Source of the DNA: Pontederia crassipes
Lineage: Eukaryota > Streptophyta > Magnoliopsida > Commelinales > Pontederiaceae
Reading direction: 5' to 3'
Assembly: GCA_030549335.1 (NCBI GenBank)
Contig: CM060193.1
Location: forward strand, 59,115,146 to 59,179,145
DNA length: 64,000 nt
Shown: positions 45,282 to 57,764 of the stretch, piece by piece
Layout: every line of letters starts with the position of its first letter
Numbering within the stretch: the first letter of the stretch is position 1
Translations under genes and position numbers: made by a program
Notes under the pieces: generated by a model
What the model saw: the letters and a program-made list of their open reading frames with translations, nothing else
What the model was told of the DNA's origin: nothing
The model's database searches: none

Positions 45282-47400
45282 ACAATTGGTGGAGAAAGGA
45301 AATCACGATCAAGTCCTGTAGTGGTATTACTTTGAATTTTCTCTTTGTTTTAGAGAAACTTTGAATATTCTCTCAAGTCAATTTGGACCAAATTTACCCA
45401 ACACCAGCTTTAAAGAGACATGAACTACAACCTACGGAGTAAATGTGTCAATGAATATTACTTGCCAATCAACCTCAAAAGATTCATGTTCTTTGCTCTC
45501 ATGTAGACTGCTATATTTGTCATTTCAAATATCTTAAAAATGTAAACTTGCATACTTTTAGCATGTTCAATTTATCTTGAATTTGTGCCCTGATTCGATG
45601 CATTTTCTTCATTCGATCTGATCATTTGTTAAAGGTTCAAGGCAGCCTATTTTTTTACATGAATGAATAAAGTAAATCTGCTTAATATTCTTTATAGCCG
45701 CGTTCAAAACCAAAACAGTAGCTTGTCACCTATTATATACTTGACAGAGTTATTTTCTGAGTGGAGTATCCAATTTATAGAAATGTCAAGAGAAGTAAAC
45801 CAAGTATCCAAATCAACATTTCATTTCCATAATCAGACATGTGTATCAACAATGCACCAGCCGAGAAACCCTGTCGCAAGCTACATGGTGCAACAGAAAT
45901 CCTGCTGCCACTGAAACATTGAAAGAGTCAACCATTCCTTTCATCAGAAAGTTGAAGAGCCTCAGTTGGTATACTACTGTGGTATGAACACTTTAGATTT
46001 TAAATACATTGTCAAATATATTGCAAAAGATTGCATGAACCATGTGAAAGAAAATGCATGTAAAATAGAAGCCTAGCGAACCCAATAGGTAAAAAATACA
46101 AAATAAAACCTATCCAATATTATTTAAGGGAAAAACTCTAACTCATGTGATATTATACAACATAACACAAAATCTCACAAATCGACGTACTTGCAAACAA
46201 TAATTATGGAAGCCATGGCCGCACTCATCACCAGCCTCAACCAAATATGTATGAGACATAATAATGGTTTTCTAATATGTGCAGAACCTTTCAAGATTAA
46301 GATTCCGAAAGCAAAAAAAAAAAAATTCTAAAAGAATCACAAATATAAGTTAGAATGCCTACCGCATGGAACATATTCTTGTGAGAAGAAAAAACATTTA
46401 AATATTCCTCACAGAAGCATTAATACCTAGTGGGTCATATCATGATTGGTGTTGGTTCTTAAGTTAACATTAAGGTTCTAAATTTGACAAAAAGAACAGA
46501 AGTACAATACCAGGGCATGCTAGGACACTTACACGTTGTCATATACATGATGCTAATATGAGAAAATGAAATTGCACAGACATTATAACGGGAAGATGAG
46601 ATAAAATTAAAGGACATGAATCATATAGCCAAAAAAGCGTGAAAGAAGACTGCATACTAGCATGTGTTCATTTCCAACAATAATGGCAGTTGGGTTTGAC
46701 CAATCCGTATCGTAGATAGAAGACCTACAAATCAGCGGATAATGTACATTGGAACAAGGGATTAGATCAAAGATTATGATCCAATAAGAACCTAGATTAG
46801 CAAAGTGGGTTATCAGTCTTTATCAAATCTGGTCCTATCAATATATCATTCCTCTGCTGCAAAGATATGTTGCCATGAACTTCTCAAAAAAATATGTTGC
46901 CATGAAAGATATCATTGTCAAATCACAAATTACTCATTATTAACAGACTCCTAAAGACTACTAGTGATTAAGTGGGAAAAGAATGCAACCAAGATCCTAA
47001 ACACAGGTGACAGGATCAAGATTCACAATCTGTTTGCCAATTCAAGTTGTTGCATAGGAAAATGAAGATCAACATGTTGAAGCAAAGTTCCTTCCCATAT
47101 TCATACCTAAATGAGTTGTTGCAATGTGGTAACCAAGCTCATCACCACTGCCATTGGCCGAGGATCTTTTCGGGTTTGGGGCGGCAACGATGCGTTCGGT
47201 TTGGATAATGTGTGTTAGCCAGCGGCGACGAAGGAGAGAGCCTTGGAAACCAGAAAACTGCTGAACTGAGCGACGTCGGAGGCTTTCCACCGCCGTAAAA
47301 TGGCGTCGGAGGATGAGGCCGTCAAATGGAATGGCAGCAGCGGCATCGAGCAGCGAGCATAGCAAAATACTGTGTAGAGAATGAATTCTGATGGTAGGTA
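45282..47400 (-). pseudogene. SpoU-type methyltransferase, 5' and middle exons, copy B
   Basis: On the minus strand, an exon near 46660-46727 follows a ttgtag acceptor and reads DTDWSNPTAIIVGNEHM, with the GNE motif of SpoU enzymes. The next exon, about 45850-45968, reads EALQLS, then loses about 20 bases, then MKGMVDSFNVSVAAGFLLHH; copy A keeps the missing bases. Further upstream, 47107-47365 is open and ends at a gtatga donor, but lacks an in-frame ATG; an alternative frame starts MPLLPFHL. It could be the first exon with a transit-like N-terminus. The 20-base deletion makes this copy dead, though parts of both copies together describe the ancestral gene. Other stretches here are intron-like. 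Confidence 0.65.
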
Positions 47401-47549
47401 AAAGTTCAAATTCTTATTAATGGATGAAAATTGCATGTTTTAATGTGTTCTACGATGAATACTTAAAATATTTATGATGTTTTAAATTATTTTCTAGACG
47501 ATTCAATATTAAAATTTAAGAATTTCGGGTGAAAAATTAGACTTCCAAG

Positions 47550-47790
47550 ACTTTGCACGGTCGTGCCAAGTCCCAGAACGGTCGTCAATGGGTGAAACCA
47601 ACATTCTATCATGACCGTGACAATATTGTCACGGCCGTGATGGAGTGGGGCACGGCCGTGACCAACCAGGTCATGACCGTGATGATGACTCGGCACGGCC
47701 GTGACAAAACATGTCACGATCGTGACCATATGCGGATGAATTATATTTCACTGTCATGGGCGTGATGCAACTATCGGCCATGACAGAACA
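47550..47790. repeat. Array of CACGGCCGTG-like palindromes
   Basis: About ten variants of cacggccgtgac (gcacggtcgtgcc, catgaccgtgat, cacgatcgtgacc) occur every 20-25 bp in both half-orientations. The array is in the corresponding part of the LTR to those at 2036 and 36990. Confidence 0.88.
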
Positions 47791-48024
47791 GAAATGAAAG
47801 CTAAGTTATTTTAAACCTATTTATTTATGTATATAGGTATGTATGGATGTGCATTGATTGTACATGACACGTAGATACACGTAACGCATGTTCAGTCGTA
47901 ATTAGGTTAAAAGATGAAGAATGATTGATATGAATGATTGTTGTATTGCAAAGCATAATCCATCTAAAGTTGAACAAGAATGTCCTCATCACTTATCAAT
48001 GATGAGAAGCAAAGTCTTGCACCT

Positions 48025-48570
48025 ATGTATGTACTTCAAGGGGACCTAAGCCCGCGAAGTAAAATCTTACATTTGGTGCATGTGCTTCTCAAGGAACAAA
48101 GTCCCTCATAAAAAAAGTGTGCATATTTCCTGGAATAAAGTTCCTCACTATTATAGTGTGTGTATTCTTCGGAATAAAGTCCCTCACTATTATAGTGTGT
48201 ATTCCTTGAAATAAAGTCCCTCACTATTATGATGTGCGTGTTCCAAGGATATGGCTTATGATGATGTGATATGATTCTTTAAACTATGTTAAGATCAAAG
48301 ATGTTATAAGATAAAGTAAGAATGAAAGTGAAGTTAACTTCAAAATATCTTATAACAAAGAATGAAAGTTAAGATGATGATGAAAAAATAAAGATGGAAA
48401 GTAAAGTCCTACATAAATGTATGTACTTCAAGGGGACCTAAGCATGAGAAGTAAAATTCTGCATTTGTGTATGTACTTTCCAAAGGAACAATATCCCTCA
48501 TCATAAAGTGTGTATTCCTAAGGATGATTAGGAATAAAGTCCCTCACTATTATGATGTGTGTTCCTAAGT
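48025..48570. repeat. Tandem repeats of 30-45 bp inside the LTR
   Basis: The unit ggaataaagtccctcactat with ttatagtgtgtattcc recurs at least five times, and a larger unit starting tatgtatgtacttcaagggg occurs twice (48025, 48420). Confidence 0.85.
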
Positions 48571-49412
48571 ATGACTTATGATATGGAAGAAAAGTCAAGA
48601 TAGTATTATGTGATAAGATGAAAGATGGAAATGACACATGAAGGATCACCTAATAAAGAAAGAAAAGAAGGATGAAATAAGATACAAAGGGTTATGAAGC
48701 AATTCTGAGGAGATGTAATGTATGAAAAAGATTCAAGAAGTAATGATCGAGGTGTTATGAAGAACTTCCTAGAATGTGCATGACAATAAATGTGAAATTG
48801 AAATGATATGTTATGTGTATGATGAATGATATGAATGTATGTTTCTATTGCATGCTACTTGCATATGATGAATCTGAAATAAAGCAGGTATGACATGACG
48901 TTTATGTTATATGAATGTTGTATGATGAATGAATGTAAGCATGATGTATTCTCATATAAGGTTTATGATATAGTTCATGGCATGTATGTTTATATGTTAT
49001 TGTTATTATGTATGTTTATTATGATGATGATGCACCATATGTAGTATCATTTGATAGGATAGCATAACATGCATGACCTTTACATACTTTAACTGAGAAA
49101 TCCTGTACTCTGGATCCGTGTAGGTAATTAAGATTAAGTGATGGATGACAGCTCAAGCTCATGACGAAGTGTTGCACATGCTTAGGTTTAAATGAGTCTT
49201 GTAGTTCTATTTGAACATTGAGGTTAATAATGTACTGAAGGTTTAGGCATTTAATGATTTCTGATATGATTAAATAGAAAGTTTTTATTTATTATGATTT
49301 TTTTCTAAATTGTCAAGTCTTTCATTGTTAAATGATGTATGGCGAACGGGCTAACGGCGTGAAATTGCCCTAACTGTCCAAAACTTTTAGGGTGGATTTT
49401 CGAATTGTTACA

Positions 49413-50639
49413 CGGCGAGCAGTGGTGGGCGGCAAAAGATGATGACGAGGACGAGGAGGGTCGCTTCGCTGGGAAGACAAGGGTTGCACGACGCGGGAAC
49501 GATGACGATCGCATTGAACAACGAGAGTCACACAGCGGGGACAACGAGGATGCACGGCGAGGACGACGATAGTTCGCGCGGCACAGTGGGGAAGATTTCG
49601 TTTGATGAGGTCGGCGGGGATGACGATGGACGCGCGATGGGGATGGCGGGGCAATGAGGATCATGCGTCAGGGACGACAAGGGTCGCACGGCAAGGACGA
49701 TGATGGTTCGCGCAACGAGGTGAAGTGGGGACAAATGACGCTTGGCAGTGAAGATGACGAGCGAGCGAGCGACGGGGATGACGATAGGCGGGCGGTGGAG
49801 ACGAATGATGATGGGGCGGTGGGGATGACAGGAAGAGGGGAAGATTTCTCGGGTAGAAAATAAACCCATTCTCCGCGAAAATTGGGAAAAAAAATCAATT
49901 TTTTACCCCTAAATTGACAAAACAAAATGCGCCTGTCGGATCCCCATCCGACGAGCACCAAAGGGGGAAGGGTGGTCCTCCCCTTTAAAGGGGGAGGATT
50001 CCATTATATCCTAAAATTTTTTATTTGAATTGGATGAGGACTTCATTACATGCAAGCACAAAATCGTCTCATGAAGACTCAAATCAAATTTTGAGCTTAA
50101 AAAAACCTTTTTTGATTACTAAAATATAAATATACTAATTAAAAATTAATTAATTTTAAAATCAATAAATTAAGCATAACTTTTAGTTGCAGTTCGAGAG
50201 GATTAATTTAATCGTAATTGCATATTCAATTTTTATGTATTGTCATTTATTTAATGATATGTATATATATTGAGTCTTCACAGGTCATATTTTCCTCTTT
50301 TATATTTCAAAGAAAAAGGAATTTTATTTGTTAAATGTTTTTTCGATATATTAGTGTTTCATCAATGATAGAGAATTTTTACAAGATGTAAATCTTATTA
50401 ATTGGCACTTTTAAATGAAATCTAAAATTTAATTAAAAGGAATTGAATATTTAATACATGAATCATTATTGTTCAAAGTTGAAAAAAGTTGCAAGGGTGG
50501 TGGAGACATCCTTAATATATAAAAAAACCAACTTTTAATATACATATATATAGATATATCAAATGTTTTAAATATTTTTATGTAAAAATATTTAAGAATA
50601 AAAATTAAGAAAAAAATTAAGAAAAAAAATTAAAGAAAA
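49413..50639. other. GC-rich then AT-rich DNA without a recognised gene
   Basis: 49413-49870 is rich in gatgacgagg and gcggtgggga repeats with open frames on both strands that look like low-complexity artefacts. 49920-50000 has a self-complementary cctcccctttaaagggggagg. The rest is AT-rich. It may be another GC-rich transposon core, but no ends were found. Confidence 0.4.
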
Positions 50640-50794
50640 ATTATGGTTGGATAATCCAACCACTCGACCCAATCCGACATGGTCGAACCGAGTTGGGTTG
50701 GATCGGGTCAAACACTCTAAAAGGGCATAACTTGACCCGACCTTATCACTTTTGATCGGGCTGGGTCAAGTCAAAATCGACTCATGAACATCCC
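50640..50794. mobile_element. Right half of a hAT MITE like 28224-28736
   Basis: Sequence ggttggataatccaaccactcg and the following gacccg runs, ending gactcatgaacatcccta, correspond to the right arm of the 28224 MITE. The left half is missing or unrecognisable. Confidence 0.7.
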
Positions 50795-50886
50795 TAGGCA
50801 AGGGCAATGATGGTAGAAGGAAGTCAAAGTGGCAAGACAATGCCTAAACAAATCATCAATATCAAAATAAAAAGGCAAGTAGGGGT

Positions 50887-51264
50887 GTTCATTGGATCGG
50901 GTCCACTGACATCAAACCTAGGTTGGGTCGGGTGAGGTTGGTGGTCGACCCTAATCCGATGGAGGTTCGGATCGAGTACGAGTTCGGGTTTTCCAACCAA
51001 AGTGACTCATCCCAACCTGATGACCCAATTTACATTTTTATTTTTTGCTTGTTTGTAGTTATATTTTTATTTAATTTTTATAAAAATAAAAATAATTTTT
51101 TAAAGTGAAAATAATATTCCTTTATTGAGAAAAATTATCTTATATATGAAATTAAATATTAAATAATATTTTATATTAAAATAATTAAAAAAGGAAAAGA
51201 AGGTGATTTTGTGACTCACCACTTGTATCGAGTCAAGTTGGGTCGAATTTATTCATGGGTCGAG
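50887..51264. mobile_element. Left end and core of a second hAT MITE
   Basis: It begins taggggtgttcattggatcg, then a gggtcgggt region and an AT core, followed by a gggtcgaat arm. The final gaacacccct terminus is absent. It sits about 90 bp after the 50640 half in the same orientation, with ggcaag next to both inner ends. Confidence 0.65.
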
Positions 51265-51377
51265 TCCACAAAGATAAGGATCCTCAAGACAAGAGGTCAA
51301 ACAATAGCAAATTCAAAAGACATAGAAAGTCACTGAATTTCTACATGATGCTATTGATGTCGACTTAGCGTCTCCTT

Positions 51378-54300
51378 TGTTAGAAATAGCGGGTAGATGG
51401 AAAGAAAAAAAATGAAGATAAAGACTTCGAGGCACGATGAATCGATATTTTTAGAGAATTATTTGTCCCCACATGAAGTTTGCTATTGGACTTGCAATAA
51501 TAATACTCCCAATATACAACGAATTCACTGAGTTCGTCAACTAGCAACTATTGAAAAACTTAGTCTCTTATTATAATAATTTGCAATGACTTGAATGCAT
51601 TTTCATGTGTTGTACACATAGTACTCATCAAATGGTAATAAGCTTTTCATTGCTTCTCATCACTTTCGATTGCATTCGATTGCTTGAAAATGCAAGAAGG
51701 AGAAGCTTATTTATAGGCTTGAATGGATGCTTCACGAAGGGATGCGTCTAGTGTCTTTCCGTTCAAAAGACAAACCTATAAATGAAAGAATTCACCTTTT
51801 CATATAAGGTCACACCTTATAACGAAAGAACACACCTATTAATATGTGAACATATCTCAAGGGATATACTTTATTATGAAAGGATGTAACTCTTCATTTA
51901 AGAATATCCTTTCATATGAGATAACTCATCCATGACATCATTTTACTTATAACACATGTGAGCATTCCTTTTCATTCAATATTGTAACACTTCATTGATG
52001 AAAAGATGTGATAATACATTTCATACTTAACTAAATAAGTATGAACATATTTTTAATGTTCACAAAGTAATATATTTGAAATTTAAAACCTTCAAATTTC
52101 AACAATCCTCCACAAGGTTGTAAATTTAAAATATTAAGTTGTACAATCATGCATAGTGAAAAGGTATCATTAGATTTGAATCTTCCATTAGTGTAAAGAT
52201 TTCAAAGTTCATACAAATAAATGGTGTCTATTATATTTAAACCATTACTCAACGCCTCAATCGGAAATGTGACACACACAGTTGTGCTCAATATTTCGAA
52301 TAATAGATTATAATAAGTAGTACTATTATGACCATGTACTCATCCCGATTTCATGAATATTTACAAGAGTAAATATCTAAACCTCTTAATTATATATTCA
52401 TATAGGTGGAATACATTGATAACACATATCCATCCATTAAGAATTTTCAACTCATCTTAATTAATATTTGCACTAAATTGTCATCTTAGTGCACCGATTA
52501 TTAAAGTAATTTGTTATTATCCTTTGAACCTTGAGATCAGATTTTTATTAAAATAAGGAATTGTTTCAATTACTAATAACTATAAGTTTAATTGGCATTT
52601 AAGTACTCAACATCGTACACTTTTGTCAATGTAAAACACTAGATGATAGAAATGATTCATTAGATGTGGCCACAATAATTTTAATTAAAATATTCAAACC
52701 ATTTCGCTTCTTTTCATTTGTTGATATTACACAAATTCAACAAAGAAATATATTTCATTGAAGTTCAACACATGACTCCACTACTTTAACACACAACAAT
52801 TTTACATACATGTATGCTTTCATTAACTTTTTAGGTGGTGCACCCCCACATTTTAAGATAATCGCAAGTTTATTTCTCTTTACTCAAAAAGAGAATTTAT
52901 CTACATTTATTATTTTAACGAGACGACCAAAAATTCATATATCGATATTCGATAGTCATATTTATGTTTTAATGAGATTACAAAAACTCTTACACCATGT
53001 AAACACTAGGTGTTCTTGCCATCATATGAACTCCACCGATATAAATTTTTCACATTGTATCTTAGATCTTATTTTGTCTACATAGTTTCAATCTATGAGA
53101 CTTTTTAATTAAGATTTATCAAGATTAGTGTACTTCCAAAAACTAATTTGAATAATTTTTTTCAAACATTCCTTTACCATATAGGCACAAGTATAATTCC
53201 ACTTTATATTCAATAGATATAAAAGATCCACAAACAAACTTTCTTGTAGCCTTCTAGTTTGCTCTTTTCATCTATTCTCATGATTAGTTTTTCACATTGA
53301 TCAAGAAATCAACCATTCAAGTCGTCATACTTCGTCGACTTTACTTCAATCTATACACGTTCCAAGCGTCATGTTATGAGTAATCAATTTATTTCTATGA
53401 TCTTATATATAATCACTTCGAGATTGAAACATAAATCAAATCTCCCACATAGTTGATTACTTCATAAATATAATCATCTTTTATTCTATGACCATCTAGG
53501 TGGTCAAATCCCTCAGATAACTCATATTTTTATGTCATATCGAATACTTTCTCAACTTCGAGATTAGTTTGTATCCAAACGGTCAGTCTGCATTACTAAC
53601 TCTTCAAACAATAGAATCCAACTCAAGATTTTTAGAAATATAATATCTCTAAGCATTCATATGACATGGACGATTTCTTATTTCATCCTTCAATTCTTGA
53701 CAATTTATTAGTCAATTTTTTAGATGTTCACATTTCCAACAAAGCAAATGAGTGATTCACACTTTGTCAACATCTTTATTTTCTTACTCTCATAGAGTAT
53801 AAAATGCGAATATATTTTAAAAATTCAATACCCACAATTTTGACAATATTTATATTTGCTTACTCTTATAGAGTATATAATGCAAATATATTTTAATATC
53901 TAATAGATTATGCCAACAATTTTCTTATATTTGCTAACTCAAATAGAGTTTAAAGTGCAAATATATTTTCATATCCAAGAATCCACTAATGAATTATAAT
54001 TTTGAATTATCACAAATATTTCATCTATTAAAATTTAATTACACCATGATAAATTCGAAAATCCAGTAATAAATTATAATAGTGAAATTTTAGATAGTTC
54101 ATCTATCATAATTTAGTTACGCCAACAATACATTATAATATCGTTGAATGTCATTACCTTTTATCACACAATATCTTAGGATCTCTTGGATGTTTTTTCG
54201 GTAACATCCTATAGTCGAACGTCCTCCTCTTATCCATTCACCCCCACATACCTAATCTTGAGTAGGCTTTCTTTGGTTATCCATACAATCATACATTTAT

Positions 54301-56059
54301 ATGTTTTACCTCTTGAGATGTTTATCAGTACTAAGGCTTAGATGAATCTGACAAAATCTCATTGCCTCCATCCCTCACCTTTGGGTCCATTTATATTCGT
54401 TTCTCATACGAATACAAGATACTTGCCAATAGCATCTTGTGGTGGACGTTGTGCTTAGCGTTCATTTAAGCATGACATTTTATGTTTTCAGTATTTGTAG
54501 TGTCTACCAAAATATTATTTGTGACAAATATCATTTTCGATAATTTTGTCGAACATGCTGGGTGTATGTTCTATTTTTTTGTGATCTTTATCAATAACAT
54601 CACTATATTTTTTAACAATTGGTGAACATGTTGGAGCACATATTTTATTGTTCTTACTTTGTGATGTTTACTAGTAATATCACTAGGCAAGATGACACTT
54701 GTTTTATTATCTCCGCAAGATATTCACAAGCAACACCCTCAGGAACACCTTCAGGGTCATGTACTTTTTGAACATGTTATTATTATGTTCTAATCCCACG
54801 TGATGTTCACCATCAATGTCATTAGATAAAATTTCATTAGGAATTTAGTAGTAACACCCTCAAGTATAGTTTACTTTCAAGGATAAGTACCGTTATACAT
54901 CTTAATTGATATAATCAATTAACTAGCCACATAAAATTTGAAATAAACAAATTCCGAGAAACCAAAAGCACATTCAAAAAACTCGTTAAAAGATACAATC
55001 GAATAGAAATTATCATCACATACAAAATGTGATTTAAATAGTCCAAGTAAATATATTGAGATATCATTTCTTTTCTCAACACAACTCAAATAAGTTCAAA
55101 ACATAACATCAAATTTGCGATTTTAAACAAGAAACAAGATCTAGAACATTTATCATAGTAATGTTCAAAATACTAGAAAAGAAAGAATGTCAAATCATAC
55201 TTTAAGAGTAAAAATAAACATGAAAGCATACCTCAATTGATGAAATTCACTATAATCAAATTGAATGAAATTTCACGTACTCTTGATCCATCTCTTGCAG
55301 GTAGCATCAATCTCTTTAACCATTTCAACAGAATAATTCTCTAAAATTATTGGAAATAGTGAGTAGATGGAAAGAGAAAAAATGAAGATCAAGACTTTGA
55401 GGCACGATGAATCACTATCTTTAGAGAATTAGTTGTCCCCACATGGAGTTTGTTATTGAGCTTGCGATAATAATGCTCCAAGGATACAACGAAGTCACCG
55501 AGTTCGTTAACTAACTATTGAATAACTCAGTCTCTTGTTCTAGTAATTTGCAATGACTTGAATGTATTGTTATGTGTTGTACACATAGTACTCATCACAT
55601 GGTAATAGATTTTCATTTCTTATAATCATTTTCGATTGCTTGAAAATGTAAGAAGGGGAAGTCTATTTATAGTCTAAAATGGATGCTTCACACAGAGATG
55701 TGTCTAGTGTCTTTTCGTTCAAAAAATACACTTATTAATGAAAGGATTCACCTTTTCATATAAGGTCACACCTTATAACAGAAGGACACATCTATTAATA
55801 TGTGAACATATCTCAAGAGATATATTTTATGATGAAAGGATGTAACTCTTCATCTAAGAATATCCTTTCATATGAGATAACTCATTCATGACATCATTTC
55901 ACTTATAACATATGTGAACATGTCTTTTCATTCAATATTATAACATTTCATTGATGAAAAGATGTGATAATACATTTCATACTTAACTAATAAGTATGAA
56001 CATATTTTCAATATTCACAAAGTAATATATTTGAAATTTGAAACCTTCAAATTCCAACA
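51378..56059 (-). mobile_element. Complete LTR retrotransposon, Copia-like ends, no coding region
   Basis: LTRs 51378-52104 and 55348-56059 are direct repeats of about 720 bp with scattered differences. The 5-bp TSD tcctt is perfect (51373-51377 and 56060-56064). On the minus strand the ends are tgttgaaatttgaagg and, in one LTR, tttctaaca, and the polypurine-like ccttgtggaggat precedes the LTR start. A cctataaataagc TATA-like box also reads on that strand. This fits Copia in minus orientation. The 3.2-kb interior is AT-rich, has no gag or pol, and includes repeated units at 53785-53985. No primer site was identified. It is a large non-autonomous element or a fully decayed one. Confidence 0.85.
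53785..53985. repeat. Three tandem copies of a roughly 75-bp unit
   Basis: The unit has ttgcttactcttatagagta, then aatgcaaatatatttt; it recurs three times in the interior of the Copia-like element with moderate divergence. Confidence 0.8.
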
Positions 56060-57190
56060 TCCTTTTTGTCAATGCTAATTGTCGTGCTATTCGAAAAATT
56101 TCTTGTATTGGGTGATTTATATGGTGAAAATTTTGAAAGAGATGTCATAGTTGAACATAAGACAAAAGATCTCCAACGGAACTCAGATTTGCATCCAATT
56201 TTCATGCATATGACATATCCCTTGATATGTCCTTACGGTGAACATGAGTATAAGTTGGACATAACATTATGTAAAAAATCTAGTAAATCTTACAAAAGGG
56301 AGAAATTAACTATGAGACAATATTATTGTTTCAGAATTCAACAAAGATTATATGAAATAAGACTACTTCAATCTAGTAGACTTTTTGAGAAATATATACT
56401 TGACTCTTACATGGCAATTGAAGAAGAAATATTAAGATGGATTTGACATAATCAATCAAAACTAAGAGCTCATCTTTTTTCTGGACCAATGGATGTTATT
56501 CATCATGGTGATACTGAGTTCAAAGATTGGAAAGACAATAATACTACCGTCATCTCACACCGGAGGACCTCGATACAAAGTGCAAGGCTGGATATTCTTG
56601 ATATATCATTACCTTTTCTTGTAACCCCAATTGGCCCCAAATAAATTACATGCTTCATTTGATTGATCAAAAGGATGATAATAAAAGAGTTGATATCATA
56701 TGCAAAGGTTTTCAAATAAAGTTGCTACGATTGATGCAAGACTTAAAGAAAGAGCAACCTTTCGAAAAAATAATTGCATGCAAGTAAATTCTTCTATATT
56801 TAATATAGCTTTTCATATGGTTTTTTATTATCATCATCAAAATCACTATTTTTTTTATTACCAAGTACATTGATTCTTTTCTTTACTACATTGATTCTTT
56901 TATTATCAAGTATACAATTGAATTTCAAAAAAAAGGCTTGCCACATGCTCATATAATATTATTCTTACATCAATCAATGAAATATTCTTCTTCGGAATAA
57001 ATTGATAAAATAATGAGTGTAGAGATTCCTATAATGTTGTTAAGAAATTCATGATGCATGCACCATGTGGATTGTCAAATATAAAATCATCATGCATGTT
57101 GTGTAGCAAATGTACAAAACATTTTCCAAAATGATATTTGATGCAGATAGCTTTCCAATTTATAGAAGAAGGAAGACATGTATTTCCAAT
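56060..57190 (+). pseudogene. Helitron Rep/helicase N-terminal region, broken
   Basis: The open part (56066-56446) reads ERDVIVEHKTKDLQR, MTYPLICPYGEHEYKLDI, REKLTMRQYYCFRIQQRLYE and MAIEEEILRWI. After a stop come NQSKLRAHLFSG and DVIHHGDTEF. In another frame are MLHLIDQKDDNKRVDII and LMQDLKKEQPFEKIIACK (56649-56786). About 130 bp later YTIEFQKKGLPHAHIILFLH appears; PHAH at 56941-56952 is the HUH motif of the rolling-circle nuclease. CTKHFPK follows near 57110. Order and motifs match the Helitron_like_N domain. At least three stops or shifts are present, and helicase motifs and Helitron ends were not found. The Copia-like element inserted directly upstream and may have split it. Confidence 0.88.
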
Positions 57191-57764
57191 TTATAAATAA
57201 TTTTCTTTTGTTATTATGTATTAATGTGAGAGATGAATTATTATTAAGTGTCCTTGGGAATATAAATATCGACGTTAACTTTCTTATGTTACCTTTAGGA
57301 ATATATGTGCAACATAATTTAATTAGTGCTATCAATGAATCTAAGATATAATAAAATATTAAAATGTATATTGTACAACTGCGTGAAAATCTTAGCAATT
57401 GCTCTCCTTGAAAATTATTCGAACAAGGTACATTTCACATTCAATCATTTTTACAAATTCCTTTTTTCTTCGACAGAAGATAACCCATTTTTATTCATTC
57501 TCGATAAGAAGATATAACTTTTTAATGCTTTTATAGTTAATATTTTTACTTTTATTAGATAATGACTTGAAGTTCCTGTTCGTGTTCACTTTAATATGAA
57601 ATTAAAATTACAGCCACGCCAATCTGAAGTGATGAATCATAGTCCACATCTGTAATTAATGAATACAGAGGAGGCATAAAATTTCTGCTGAAATACAAAT
57701 GTGCAAAGGTATAATATACATCCACAATAACAAGCAGACAATTACAAAATCATGACATGGTAAG
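57191..57764. other. AT-rich DNA downstream of the DEAH helicase gene
   Basis: No gene or clear repeat was recognised. The stretch next to 57765 must contain the 3' UTR of the minus-strand helicase; no poly(A) signal is claimed. Confidence 0.5.

Larger units (their letters stand above)
24130..46205 (+). repeat. Segmental duplication copy B (paired with 4150-21397)
   Basis: This is the partner of copy A and contains the intact GXM. Copy B is expanded by a GC-rich insert (24365-24903), a long unmatched stretch (25467-29370), a chromovirus (31156), an LTR-derived piece (36646) and an L1 (39968). The matching parts are collinear except for the inversion near 39040-39350. Confidence 0.88.
47400..49412 (+). 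mobile_element. Long LTR, probably solo, right end gttaca
   Basis: The right end cgaattgttaca at 49401-49412 matches the ends of related LTRs. The region before it (atggatgacagctcaagc, gacgaagtgttgcacatg, about 49141-49180) resembles 9270-9310. The left end was not found and may be degraded or further upstream. It has no primer site after the end, so no internal region. It contains a motif array and tandem repeats. Confidence 0.6.

Noticed and set aside
49305-49961. Overlapping frames up to 119 codons in GC-rich DNA
   Set aside because: Low-complexity Ser/Arg/Pro or Asp/Gly/Arg frames on both strands, no domain.
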